From positions 22,214,819 to 22,278,818 of the forward strand of contig OZ037768.1 of NCBI GenBank assembly GCA_964035545.1: a stretch of DNA of 64,000 nt, written 5' to 3'. The notes under the pieces were generated by a model, which was not told the DNA's origin, ran no database searches, and saw nothing but the letters and a program-made list of their open reading frames with translations. Each line of letters starts with the position of its first letter. Within the stretch, counting starts at the first letter, position 1. The translations under genes were made by a program, and so were the position numbers. Below, piece after piece: positions 25,201 to 47,276 of this stretch. Source of the stretch: Bugula neritina (taxonomy: Eukaryota; Bryozoa; Gymnolaemata; Cheilostomatida; Bugulidae).

Positions 25201-28200
25201 AATAGTGACAAATTTGGTATCAAAATAATTGTGAAAGTTTGGGCTTTCTGTTAAACTAAATTTCATGCTGCCTCAACATAAAATTAGGTCAAATATGGCC
25301 GCCAAACTTTTTGTCTAACTTATTTGTCAATTTGCTTTTTACTTTGTTTAATGATTGAAAGGTTCAACAATTCCAGCAAAGAAGAGGATGTTTCAGCAAA
25401 TTTGTGTGTTGAGATATTTGAATTAGGCATCCAAGTCAGCAGGAAGTCATATAAAACAAAATGGCAGCTGCTTCCTGTTATACATTGAATATCTTCCTCT
25501 CCTCTAATATATTGTGTAATATATCGAACTGCAGCTATTGAGCTGTGCTGTTTCATAGTTATTGCTTAATAAGTAGAACACTTATGAGAAAATCATTTGA
25601 CTATTATGAGATCATTCGAGATTTATTCATAAATATCTTTATAATCTCTAACGGCAACTAAATTTAGCAATTGATGTTGAAAATATAAACATAAAATCAG
25701 CGATTAGAACTTTTGAGTTTTATTAGGCATTAATATTCACATTTAAAACATCAAATACACTATTTTAAAAAACTAATTAAATGCAGTAACAAATCCAGCC
25801 TGGATACAACCATTATGCTTGAATTAACTCTAATTAAAAAAAGAAAATTAAGTAGCTTCTACGGTTTTTGCAAAAAATGCACTTTTCATCTTTCTACTTC
25901 CTTGGTCTTCATAATATGAGTTTACGGAGTATGGACACATAACATCATGTATGTGGCAAAAGCTTCATCACTATCATCAGCTGATTTTCTAGCAATTATA
26001 GATGCTGCTACTTGACATCTATTCTGCCAATCTATCCATCTATTGTCTATTCCAGAGCTGCAAGTACAATGTTGACTTTTTTAAATAACAAAAGAAAACG
26101 GTAGCTTGATTAGAAATTATAAGCAGTTATATTATAAAAATTTAGTTGGTTAAACACTCTTGTATTATGGCAGCAGTTAATTGTGATCCTGCATTTTATC
26201 AACATTTAAATGTATTGAATTAAACAGAACAATTTAAATTAAAAAAATTGTTGAAAATTTTCAAGCACATCATTAAAAGACTGCAAACCTTTTTATGAAT
26301 GAAATAAGCAGAAGCCATAACCTTGCAAGCCAAAATTCAGAGTGTCTACATTAGGAGTGTTAGATTGATAGGTAGTAGAGTTGTGTAGGTATAAGTCTTC
26401 ACTCTAATGCCCTTACAAGTCCACTTTCTAAAATGTACAGAATTATTCTATATTAACATAGTATTATCAGTAAAATTACACATTATGCACTTGAATATCT
26501 AGCATATCTGCAATTGGCAATTTTGAAGCAATGTCTTTCGATAACTATTAACCACTCAGGCATTTAATTGAGTAAAAAAGCTAGCTAAATGCAACTGAAT
26601 ATATTAAAGACATTTACTATAAAATCAATTTGAATTCAATAAATTACTTTAAAATATGAATAAACTTTTGCTCATCCTTTATAATAAAATTGAAAAGTTT
26701 AGACTGTTTATGCATTCAGTTAGTGTTACTACTCACTAAATAAGACTAAAAGTAACTTACTGAAGAACTAAGTCAGTCAACTATAGAATCAATATGAACT
26801 CGCATTAATATTTCATCATTATACTCATTTACATTTAATCACATTTACCATTTCAATTTGTTTATAGGTGATGCTTTTATCAATATAAATAGGATTACCA
26901 ATTGAGTTTTGACAGTAACTGTAAGCCTGCATAATGTGATAAAGATTTTATCATTATATTTTAAATCAAACTTTGAGCTAATTTGAAAATCACAAAAGGA
27001 AACGGTAGTTTGACTAGTAGGCCTATTGTTAATACTAATAGTAATAGTAATAGTAATCAGTAACTGTATTCACAAAATCTAAGACAGAGGCTAAAAGTTA
27101 CTAAGAATAAGTCCAATGTATATTTAAATATTAACTATAGAATAAATTAATAAATATAATACTATCAGTATAAGTATCAAGTTTTAAGACCGAAGGCGAA
27201 ACTCAGAGTCAGACTCAAATAGTGAATTTATAATTATTAATTATTACTTATACTAATACTATTAATATTAATGAGCTACATTTGGTTTCACTGCCAAATA
27301 CCAGTATCAGTAAATCATCATCATGAATAATATTCATTAATCATTATGATTATCATTATGAGTAACCGTACCTCAAACTGTGAGTCATAGTGAGAGTCAT
27401 TTAAACAGTTACTAGTAGTAGTATAGAATAAGAATAGAGTCAATAGTGAATAGACATAGTCACATACTCATACTGATACTCCTAGTCATAGTGAATGTGA
27501 TAGTATAAATATTAATAAATTGATAACTACAAATAATCCTGGCAACAATTCTAAGTTAGTAGCGTAAATGATTGTTTTGAGCATAATTACCTGTATTGTT
27601 GTGATTTTCAAGCTTGAACGCTAAAGATAAAGATTAAGTTTAGCATTTATCACCAAAGGGCAAAACAGCTCAGTAACTTAAAAGCTAACTTTGGATGGAA
27701 CACGATGAAAAACTAAAACTAGCCTGCGATTTTAAATACGATGCTTCTGATAATGCGAAGAAAGAGGTGTAAGCTAAACTCATTTGATAAAAAATAAATT
27801 TGCAAGATCTCACCCTATGAAAATGACTAAAATTGTCTTCTTTCTTTATTTGATAACTTCGCAATTTTTTCATCATTTAAAAAATTGAATGCCTTAGTTA
27901 CCAACTTTAAATGCAATTTTGGAGCTGAAGAAATTATCAAATGCTTACGAAAGTATGATTTTTGAAATCCTTGGACTTTTTTGTATTAGAAAAGTTCAAA
28001 ACCTAAAAACTGGAAAATAATTTCAAAGTTAAGTATATCCAAATTAAACCTTCATTTACTACACTTTATAAACGCCGCCACATCCCCGGTTTTGTCGCGA
28101 CTGGTCACATATGATGTTAACGATATTCGGTACAACTATAAAGGGGTACTCAGACGAGTGAAATTAACTGAAACTCAATACTTTTTTCAGCAGAGCTATA

Positions 28201-31200
28201 AACGCAACTTAACACTGTGTCTATTCAACTCATGTCTATATTTGCTGTTATATGCTGATAATTAAGTTGAACTTTCTTACATCCAGGTGTTTCAGTCTGA
28301 AGACGACGAGTTTGACCCGGACGGAGAGGAAGTGGATATGGTGGAAGACGTAACGTCGCCTGATGAAGCAGACGTCAGTGAGGTACTGATATCCTGATAC
28401 TTACCACATGTGCGTATCTCACAGATAGGAAATAGTGCTGTGTTGTGCTTTGTTGCCATGACTACTGAGAGCTCTCCCTTTTCATATGTGTATGACGTGA
28501 TGCTATTCGATAAAACCCGTGCGTGTTTATAGACCCTATCCCCGGGGAAACCCCTGATGGAAAGGGTTTTTTCAAGTTAGTCTAAGGATGTAACAAAGGA
28601 GAAATTATGACTGAAGGCTCTTCCTAACATCACCAGTGGCCTTTTCTGGGGGTCAAACCTCTGACCCCGTGTTAACTAAACTAACTCTCTAACCCCTAGG
28701 CTACAGCTAGTTTATATTCAATAGTGTATGTTTATTCCATATATGACTGTGAGTAGAACATATGCCCGAAGTATATTTATTTTACTACCTTGTAGCTATG
28801 TTATATATATATATATGTATACCCTGTATATACTCTGTGTATACTCTGTGTATACTCTGTGTGTACTCTGTGTGTACTCTGTATGTACTCTGTGTATATG
28901 CTGTGTGTGCTGTTTTGTGCTGCGTATAGCCGTATACGCCGTGTTTACAGACTGCTGGGGATGAAGGTGAAGACTCCTCAACCTCTTCAGATGAATCTGA
29001 TGATGACTATGAAGAAGAGGCTGGTGAAGAGGTTGATGAGAATATGAGAGCCACTCTACAGGCAGCGCTAGGGCCGGCTGCCATCACTGACGCTGACCAG
29101 GTTAGTTGACGCGTCTAAGTGACACGCTGCCGAGGTATGTTGTGAGAGCATGCGTACTAGGGGTTCATTATTATGTCATGCTGTCGCCTGTACACTGTTT
29201 CATATCTCAGGAAGATGACGATCTCTCAGATAGCGAGATGTTCAAGTTGGATGATGCTTTGTGCGCTGCTTTCCGGGGAATGATGAGTAAGAATAAGAAC
29301 TCGCCGGCGGAACTTGAGAAGAGACGGCAGATAATTTACTTCAAACTCAGGTGAGTTCAGATCCCCACCCCCGCTTTGCTTAGTAGTTGGAGATGAAGTT
29401 GTGATATGATTAGCCATGTGTGGCTTGTGTGTTGCTGACTTGATTGTGTGACTCGGATCAGTATTTAATAGTATTTTACAACTAGGCGCTTCCCTCAAAT
29501 TTAGAATGAAGAGTCTTTTTTTAAAGGAAATAGTACATAGAACTTCAACTAAATGATTTCATGCAAATAAAACACGAAGTCAATAAAATGTTTTTTTCAC
29601 AGTATTCATTATTTGTTTTAAACAGTATTTTTTATGTTGTTTTATTCCTGAAAAAGAAAGCAACTCCTAACAAATGAAATCATGACAGTTTTTTTTATTA
29701 TATGCAAAATGACATACATTGTTTGTCATGTTCCTACATATTTACCTAACGGGGTAACTTCTGGAGATGTTTGTGTAGCTGACTGTGTTTTCATTGCAGG
29801 TGTCTGGATTTGGTGGAGGTCATAGTAAAGCATTCAACTGACGGGGAACATTTGATGGTATGTAGTTGTGTAGTACTGTCATATAATAACTAGGAGGGTT
29901 TCTGCCCTAGCCCTGAGTATTACAGCAATAACTAGGAGGGTTTCTGCCCTAGCCCTGAGTATTACAGCAATAACTAGGAGGGTTTCTACCCTAGACCTGA
30001 GTGTTAGAGTAATGGCTAGGAGGGTTTCTGCCCTAGCCCTGAGTGTTAGAGTAATGGCTAGGAGGGTTTCTGCCCTAGACCTGTGTGTTAGAGTAAAGGC
30101 TAGGAGGGTTTCTACCCTAGACCTGTGTGTTAGAGTGATAGTTATTCTCACAACTGTGTGTGTATCATGGAGGTTTATGTTGGTTGCAGGAGTTGGTGGT
30201 TCCCCTGCTCACTATGACGGAAGCTAGTTACAAGGAGAAGGAGATGAAGGAGATCGGAAAGAAAGCTCAAACTCTGTATAACCATCTCACTTCTCTGAAG
30301 AAGGTGTGTCTTTGGGATATTACTTGGCTAACTCCGCCTACTTCTCATTTAGTCGTATCACCTGCTAGGAATGGATATTTTGTACTGAATATAATTTAGC
30401 ATGAGATCCAATTGTTGAGTCTAAGATCAATGTAGGGTGGGTTGGCATGGCAGCTTCCATTGTGGTTTGTGATTGAATAGGACAATACTGTTTATTCTGC
30501 TGTTCAACTCATGTTCGTTAATACTACATCTGTGGTTATGTTCTCCATTATTTTTAGATACCAACTGCCACCGTTACGGATTTAGATCGTGCCACTGATA
30601 GAGTCAAGGACATACTTACCCTCTCAACCAACGGTACGTACAGACATCTTTGAACATTGCATTATTTGTAACGTATGATTCTTAGTTGTGTTTTATCTAA
30701 TTTTAGTCTTTTTGTGTATTTCTTTATTAGCACAAACATTTATAAGGGCTTTTTTTATTGGCTAGTATGCCAAGCTACTAACCATTCAGCTAATGTGTTT
30801 CAATCTGCTAACCAAGTAATCTGATGCGTTGACCAATCAACTTCCACTAAACATTTTAGCATACGTCTGGCCAATCATGAAGGATTTAGCTAATGGGTTG
30901 AACTTGATGGTATGTTATATATTTAAAGTGATTAGCTCTACTCTCTTTCTATATAAGCAATATGTGTCTGTTTAATATATATATGACACTATGTTCATGT
31001 TAGCATACATTAAGACATAATATATACCATGATGTCTAGCATGTATACTCACTACCATATATAATATACACCATGATGTCTAGCATGTATACTCACTACC
31101 ATATATAATATACACCATGATGTCTAACATGTATACTCATTGCCATATAATATAATATAATATACACCATGATGTCTAGCAAATATACCTACTACTATAT

Positions 31201-34200
31201 GTTTGTTAGATAAAGCTTCTATCTCATGCTGAGTATAAACCAAGTCAGAAGTCAGCCAAAAGCAAAACTGTATGTATGATATATATTACATATATATTAC
31301 ATATTTATTACATATATATTACATATATATATATATATATTACATATTTATTACATAGATATTACATATATATAGATATAAATATACATTGCATATACTA
31401 CGTATACTAGATATACAGGCAGCTGTATGTTGCACTATTTAATACCCAGCTGAGTAGCTGCATTATGTCAGGAGTTATCCTCTCTAACTATGAATAGTTT
31501 TTGGATCATGCAGAGCTGCTGCGAGGTCACAGGTCACCAGAAAAAGAAGAAAACTTCTTCTAATCTTTGTGTTATAACTTAGATACTGTAGTCTAAATAT
31601 GTAATCAAATGTGTAACCAGCAATAATGAGTGTTTGGTTTAGATTTTTCTGTAGTTGGCGCAGAGACGCTCTCAATATTACAGTCTATCACTGTACAACT
31701 TTTTTAATATCTCCGTAGTGGTGTTTATATTCTATTAGCTGCAACCTCTCTGCTCAGCAGACCCTGTCAACGTGCATTATACTTGTAAGTTACCTTCCCT
31801 ATGCTGTGTGTTACTTCAATTCTTGTGCTTTATTAGAAAGGTGAAGATGTTCTGGTTGATGCTGTCGTATCGGAGGTCCAGGCAGCTCTCAAGGAGTTCC
31901 TCAACAAAAGGTTTGTCTCACTTTTCATCTCGACTTTTTTATTTTCTCAAGGTTTCTGGTCACATGATACTATTTTATTCGTTAGAGAGTTTAAGGTTTG
32001 CTGAATTCACTTGGCATAGAAATATTTACACCGGAAAAATAACTTGTGTATTGTAAATATATATGTGATATGAATGTATTATTTAATGTTAGGTGATCTA
32101 CTTGTTTGAGTATCCTTGTCTTCATATGCAATACAATCCCTTTGTGCTAAACATTATATTGGTTGAAGTATATGGTTCTATTTATTGTTATTCTATACGT
32201 TGTGTGTATATTGCGTCTATGTTGTAAATAATGTATAATGTTGTTTTATATTATGATTGTGTGTAATCTACTGTTATATTGTGTGTATAATTATGTTGTG
32301 TATATGCTGTTATACATGTTATATACATGTGGGATTTATGTAATATTGTGTATATAGATTGTGTGTATTATGTTATATAGTAATATATGTAATATTGTGT
32401 ATATAGATTGTATATATTATGTTATATGGTATGATATGTTATATTGCAGGGAGAGCAAATACAGTCATACTCTGTTCCAGTCCCTGTTTGACAGACAAGC
32501 TGTAAGTTGCTCTGTTATACCATATTCTGTAATATACTGGTTGTTATATTTATGCATTATATAGTGTTTTTGTGTATTTTATAGTATAATTATTTTATAT
32601 TTTTAATATCATTTTTATATATTCTTATACATTCACTCACTCACTAACTTCAAACTGAATATACGACACAATCTAATATAACAAGCTATACTTCATCATT
32701 ACAACTTATATTGAATCTGATGTATTTTACATCCATCAGTTGCCACTGAAGAACTGAACATGCCCCATATACAAATTTATAAAAACAAAATAGATGCTAT
32801 TTGTCCAGGTTTTCGGGTATCGTGTTAGTAAATAAAAAACTGGAGTGTTTGTAAATGTCTGCGTGCTTAGTCTATTTGTAGCATAACGTAGTTGTATGCC
32901 TTTCAGCTGGTAAAGTTCTAATATTGTATTACCAATGAAAAGCACGAGGTACTCACGCCCCACCCAACATACGCTTGAAAGAAGTAGATCTCTGGCACCT
33001 ACGTATAGCATACTTTATTATAATATGTTAATTAGTAGATATGTTGTACACGAATCTCCAACGACTACTGTAGCGATATAGTTGTATTCTGATTACAGCC
33101 ATTGTTCTGGGGAAGTAACTCCGATCTGCTAGAGGCCATATCTAACGAAGGAGTGAGAGTGTTTTGTCGGGTGAGTTCATTGTGGTCTGCTTTGTAAATG
33201 TATTTTATTATATATATTATATTTTATATATTCTATTACATATATTCTGTTACATATATTCTATACAGCAATATATCATAGATTCTTTTATACCTTATGG
33301 AGTGTAGACTTGGTGGTGATTTTAATTTAATTTTTAGAAATCGCAATATCTATTTAAACTGTTTGAGAACTGGAAACAAGAGATTTACTGATTGGTTTAC
33401 AATGGTCAATCAATCCCTCCTCCTAGAGTTATGTTTATATAATTCTCTCCGCTATGCTCTATAGTTACTGTCTGTTGTGTTGTAGACGCAAGCTTGCTCT
33501 TTGCTGTCACAGCTAATAAACAGAACTGTGGTGAGTCATCTTAGACTATCTCTCCCTCTACAACAGGGCCAACTCTATACATTGCTGCATACTTTTCGGA
33601 TGTTCCCTAATGAGGATTTTCGTGTTTTAGGCTGGTGAAAAATAGAATAAAGTTGTGAAATAGAAATCGCCATAGCAACTGTAGTTTGTATTAGTATATC
33701 TTTTTCTTTTTTCTTTTAGACTTCCCAAGATAACGGCGCAACTTGGCTCGAGTTCACCAAATCACTACAGATTGTAATAGAGAAGGTATGAGACATGTCA
33801 TACTGTTTCCACTTACATTTAGTCATGCAGTGTGTTAGTATCATACAGTATATACAGTATGTTACAGTATATACGGTATATAGTAACATACTGTATATAC
33901 TGTAACAAACTGTATATACTGTAACGTACCGTATATACTGTAAGGTACTCTACATGCTGTAACATACTGTATATACTGTAACAAACTGTATATACTGTAA
34001 CAAACTGTATATACTGTAACGTACCGTATTGCTTGTAGGTGTCTAAATATTCTGCTGTGAACTACAAGGCAGGATTTCTACCAGAGTTCTTCGGTATTCT
34101 GAGTAAAGTCAAGGCTGTTGACAAGACAGTAGTAAGTTTAAGTGATGTTAGTAGTTCGTAGAGTAGTTAGTAGAGTAGTTAGTAGAGTAGTGAGTAGAGT

Positions 34201-34458
34201 AGTTAGTAGAGTAGTTAGTAGAGTGAATAGTTGCTACTATTGTGAGGTGTGTATTATTCCCACCAGGTGCTGGATCTCGGATCATTTGAAGGAATCAGTG
34301 AGAAGTTCAACAAAGATCTCCAGAAACTGTACAGGAAGTTGGTCAGCGCCAACTCACAGCCCGCTGTCGGCGTCAGTCCGGGTCGTAAACGGAAGGTCTC
34401 TGCAACCTTCCCTTCTAGTGATTCTGATAAACCCACTAAGGCTATGAAAACGCCCTAA
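16275..34458 (+). CDS. MYBBP1A: MYBBP1A / Pol5-like nucleolar protein, 34 exons, 1170 aa
   Basis: Family: Myb-binding protein 1A / DNA polymerase V (yeast Pol5), a nucleolar alpha-helical-repeat protein in ribosome biogenesis and transcription control; despite the old name it is not thought to be a polymerase. Exons: 16275-16463, 16716-16925, 17031-17102, 17340-17450, 18200-18316, 18848-19052, 19875-19966, 20182-20274, 20800-20943, 21218-21288, 21582-21756, 22028-22121, 22329-22408, 22757-22870, 23163-23288, 23628-23682, 23962-24104, 28287-28382, 28951-29100, 29211-29350, 29800-29857, 30190-30303, 30558-30633, 30860-30909, 31210-31269, 31655-31692, 31739-31784, 31837-31910, 32450-32501, 33099-33170, 33486-33530, 33720-33785, 34039-34131, 34267-34458; all phases fit. 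Diagnostic matches: LLDLFWKLA near residue 34, [29 protein letters not shown] with SIQLILD, an acidic block at about 698-790, [13 protein letters not shown], and a basic C-terminus (GRKRK). Exons 24-27 are the least certain. Human MYBBP1A has 1328 aa. Confidence 0.93.
17646..17740 (+). repeat. 22-base tandem repeat in MYBBP1A intron 4
   Basis: Four to five copies of CACCTGAGTACATAACACAG in a run, not adjacent to an exon. Confidence 0.85.
19110..19848 (+). repeat. 29-base minisatellite in MYBBP1A intron 6
   Basis: More than twenty copies of a 29-base unit (ACTGTGTAGTATATACTAAT plus AGTATAGTT) fill most of intron 6 and end about 27 bases before the exon 7 acceptor. Almost every unit carries TACTAAT, identical to a strong branch-point consensus. 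Confidence 0.95.
20715..20799 (+). repeat. Microsatellite abutting the exon 9 acceptor
   Basis: TATATATG/CATACATA words run directly into GTGTGTTATAG|ATGGCC at 20800, so the microsatellite forms the 3' end of intron 8. Confidence 0.85.
22122..22290 (+). repeat. (TA)n plus repeated CAG|GTAAGT-type words in MYBBP1A intron 12
   Basis: A pure TA tract of about 68 bases (22150-22218) is flanked by copies of a unit of about 26 bases, GTAAGTGTGTGTATATCTG followed by TATACAG. The true donor of exon 12 (ACAG|GTGAATGTGTGTGTATATCTG) is the first member of this family. Confidence 0.9.
24069..24568 (+). repeat. 50-base x 10 array containing the exon 17 donor
   Basis: Ten direct copies of exactly 50 bases. 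The first 36 bases of copy 1 are the 3' end of exon 17 (coding [11 protein letters not shown]) and the rest is GTGAGTATTATAAC from the intron. So each copy carries exon end plus a complete 5' splice site (GAT|GTGAGT). Copies differ at single bases (ATTATAAC/ACTATAAC, GCG/GCA). Confidence 0.97.
24921..28109. mobile_element. 3.2 kb DNA transposon-like element with TIRs in MYBBP1A intron 17
   Basis: Imperfect terminal inverted repeats of about 30 bases: left TGTGACCTGGCACCACAAAA, right end read in reverse TGTGACCAGTCGCGACAAAA, both continuing to GGGATGT. Both ends are flanked by TA (24919-24920 and 28110-28111), consistent with a 2-base target duplication. No transposase was recognised inside, so it is decayed or non-autonomous. 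It fills most of the 4.2 kb intron 17. Confidence 0.7.
26990..27540. repeat. Palindromic word-rich low-complexity tract
   Basis: Degenerate tracts of TAATAGTAATAG, CATTATGATTATC, GAGTCATAGTGAGAGTC and ACTCATACTGATACT words, inside the intron 17 element of MYBBP1A. The style is the same as at 14320-14810, 15560-15990 and 46880-47570. Confidence 0.6.
28548..28702 (-). mobile_element. tRNA-derived SINE, copy B
   Basis: Read on the minus strand it has a tRNA-like head, then AAAAGGCCACTGGTGATG, TTAGGAAGAGC, TCAGTCATAAT and a tail ending CCCTTTCCATCAGG. It is the closest partner of copy C at 43032-43200. It lies in MYBBP1A intron 18. Confidence 0.85.
28800..28900 (+). repeat. TACTCTGTGTA microsatellite before exon 19
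   Basis: About nine copies of an 11-12 base unit follow a short TA run, ending 50 bases before the exon 19 acceptor at 28951. Confidence 0.85.
29885..30140 (+). repeat. 42-44 base tandem repeat in MYBBP1A intron 21
   Basis: Six drifting copies each contain CTAGGAGGGTTTCTGCCCTA, a short inverted repeat (CTAGG...CCTAG). The array starts about 28 bases after the exon 21 donor. A minus-strand ORF here ([13 protein letters not shown]) is a by-product. Confidence 0.9.
31013..31190 (+). repeat. 44-base tandem repeat in MYBBP1A intron 24
   Basis: Three to four copies of a unit with ATACACCATGATGTCTAGCA and GTATACTCACTACC, followed by an ATATTACAT-rich tract at 31270-31400 after exon 25. Confidence 0.85.
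33840..34030 (+). repeat. 19-base tandem repeat before exon 33
   Basis: Repeats of TGTATATACTGTAACAAAC, with an inverted first part, run up to the acceptor TTGCTTGTAG|GTGTCT at 34039. Confidence 0.9.
34148..34226 (+). repeat. 15-base tandem repeat after the exon 33 donor
   Basis: About five copies of AGTAGTTAGTAGAGT start 16 bases after the exon 33 donor at 34131. Confidence 0.9.
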
Positions 34459-34833
34459 GGCTATGCTGTATATCATGTATACTAGTGTGCATTACTGTAT
34501 ATACTGTATACTAGTACGTATTACTATGAACTGTATACTAGTATGTATGACTCCATATACTGTATACTAGTGAGTCTGTGGAGTTTGTGCAAAGAAATGT
34601 ACGAAAGATAAGAAAATGTATTTCTAAATGACATCAGCTTCTCTTCCTCTCAAATACATGGTAGTGATTCATTCTCTCTGTAAAACTGACTGCATACTAT
34701 ATTTTTATTGAATAAAAATATGTGAATGATTTCAAGTGAAAATAACTTCTATTATTACTAAAATATTATATAATAAATAGTAATATTGATATGTCACTAG
34801 TGTTACTTTATCAGCACTTATGTCAGGTGAGAC
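34459..34833. other. Convergent 3' ends of MYBBP1A and the lectin gene
   Basis: About 375 bases between the two stop codons. It holds a short direct repeat (TGTATACTAGT words, 34480-34570) and the shared poly(A) region. Confidence 0.7.
34704..34716. terminator. Bidirectional poly(A) signal
   Basis: TTTATTGAATAAA gives AATAAA on the plus strand at 34711-34716 for MYBBP1A and AATAAA on the minus strand at 34709-34704 for the lectin gene. Confidence 0.75.
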
Positions 34834-36431
34834 TCATTGCTTTGAATAACATGGAATGACTAATATTGGAAAGTTACTCAAAATCAGTGTTCGTTCAAAC
34901 TGCCAGCAAGAGTTGTCTTCTTCTGAACTGGAAAAACTGTGGCAACTGCTATTTTTAGCACACATCATAGCGCATGCTTCCAGCAAGTGACGAACTTTTA
35001 ATGTTAGTGGATACCCATTGGCCATGTCACAGTCTTTAACATTTTCTGACAGCTTAAATTGTGTATGCATCAGATTTGTGTTGGCTGTGGTGGTTTTTGT
35101 TGTTTCTGTAGTGGTTGATGCTGTTTTTGTGGTGGTTTTTGTTGTCTCTTCAGGAGTTGTTTTTGCAGACGTTGGTGTTGTTTCTGTAGTAGTTGAAAGT
35201 AGTCCTGCATCAACTATTGCTGCAATCAAGCATTTTTATAAGTCGAGCTTCATGTCTAGCTACGGTAATAACAAAATTTGATACGCAAATCTTCGATTGG
35301 GATGCAACATTCTGTACTATAAGTTTTCCATCTAACAAATAATCTTAACACAAATTATTTCACAGTCATTTTATATCTCATCTCATGGGTTGGAGAAAGC
35401 ACTGCTCATTCTGAAGTGTTCTATTGCAATGCTAACTGTATATTATTGTTACTGGCAATAATTATGCGGCTATGGCCAGGCATATACCACTGTTTTAGCA
35501 GATTTTGGCCCAGGAAAAGCTGGGGCATCTTAACGTAAAATATTTTGATTATCAATAGTCGCACAGTTAGCTCAACAACTCCAATACAAATGTTAGCTAA
35601 TAACAGTATTGATAGACTAAAATGTGCGAGTATAATTACTATACCTGATGGACAGTTTTTCTGGCAGATATGGGCCAGTGGATCATTCTTGAGAAATCGA
35701 ACTTTTCTGGAACTTTTGAGTCGCCAGACATACTCGGCCTTCGCTGCAATACTTCCTTCAACAGGAGGAAAATAATCGGCATTTGTGACTTGTGTGCCAT
35801 CAACCAGCCAATAGGATGATCCGTCTCTTTGCTCGATGCCAACATACGCTGTTGGAAGAAATTATGATGTATGTTACCAGCTATCATATAGGTGAAGATC
35901 ATAAGGAGTTATGCTTCCTTTTCAAAATATGTAGTATAGTTGAATTATATTATACAACAACCATGTTGAGTAAACTTAGATGACTTCTTGTAGTACTAGT
36001 CTGATGACTGCACATTTTTTACTTGCAAAATAAACATATTAAACTTAAAGAATTTTTTTTCTGTTCCATCAGACTTTACGTTAGCCTAAGCTCAATGAGT
36101 TATGTGCAATACAATATGAATAACTATCAATAATCTCATACTTGAGGCTCTTAGACTATAATAGTCATGAAATATAGTTTTGTTATAACAAACCACTGTC
36201 CACGCTCTGATTCTTGAGTAGTTTGGTTAAATGGTCCAACACATCTTCCGTTTTAATAGCAGCTAAATGTCCTCCATTAAGTTGACAATCTTTTGCAGCA
36301 CTTTCAAACGTTAGTGTCTCATTCCTTAGTGTGTAGCACACGTTTTCCCAGCTCACGGAGCAGTTACATAACTCAGCAACAGCAGACGTCTGTGACACAC
36401 AAATCAGAAGGAAAAGGCAAGAAAAAAACAT
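34834..36431 (-). CDS. Secreted C-type lectin-like protein with Thr-rich linker and PAN/apple-like domain, 275 aa
   Basis: Exons 36431-36194, 35848-35645 and 35219-34834 join in frame. Residues 1-18 are a signal peptide (FFSCLFLLICVSQTSAV). A C-type lectin-like domain follows, about residues 21-145: cysteines in LCNCSVSWENVCY, the alpha-helix and HLAAIKTEDV core, then YVGIEQRDGSSYWLVDGTQV, and a terminal HICQKNC. The EPN/QPD and WND calcium motifs are absent, so calcium-dependent sugar binding is doubtful. Residues about 155-190 are Thr-rich with TTTETTKTTT words, probably O-glycosylated. The C-terminal 75 residues have a PAN/apple-like cysteine pattern (ACAMMCAKNSSCHSF, CWQFE). It is likely secreted, with a role in adhesion or recognition. 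No membrane segment was seen. Confidence 0.87.
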
Positions 36432-37123
36432 AGCGCACAGAAAGGTGTTGTCATGAATAAGTGATACTTAAGTATTAATTAGAAATGTGCAAGTTTTGTA
36501 TTTAACACATAATAATATACTTATAACACTACTCTGAGATTGATTTATCGAGTAGCAACATTAAATGATGAATAATTGCCGTCTTAATAACAACTTTTAT
36601 TCAGAAGGTAAACGCATTTCAACATGTTTAAAATTGTCACTCATAGTGCAGTAAGGTGCAGTCAATGAAGCATATCAATGAGAGGTTTCCTTTTTCAATG
36701 TGACAGATTATTGATGTGGATAAATTATGCATCATGTAACAGGATCCTGAGAGTTTAACTTCTGACATCTATACAAAATAACACGTCTGCATTGATATAC
36801 ATGCTAAATTTGTTTGATGTCCTTCACCTGAAAAGAAATTAAAGTCTTATAAAATTTTTAGCTCTCCAAACCGATTGTATAAAATTAAACAACCTAAACA
36901 GTTGCAACTTCTCATTGCTACATTAAACAATTTTAGACTGCCTCATTGCACTACCAGGATTATATCATTACTGTTTATTGCAAAATGTAAAAAAGTATAT
37001 AATCATAATATAAAAGATATTAAACAAAGGAACATTGGTCATTTCCACAAAGTATATACAAAGCATACCAGTTAGGCAACTTGAAGCAAGACTACCAACA
37101 TAAAAATGATTAAGAAAAAAAAA
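36432..37123. other. Intergenic gap between lectin start and MCM3 end
   Basis: It should hold the lectin promoter and the MCM3 3' UTR; a minus-strand AATAAA at 36974-36979 lies about 145 bases after the MCM3 stop. Nothing else was recognised. Confidence 0.6.

Positions 37124-47276
<10,153 letters not shown>

Noticed and set aside
28728-29047. Cys/Tyr-rich ORFs
   Set aside because: Frames through the TACTCTGTGTA microsatellite, running out of frame into exon 19.
34142-34250. [14 protein letters not shown] coding repeat
   Set aside because: Intronic translation of the 15-base repeat after MYBBP1A exon 33.
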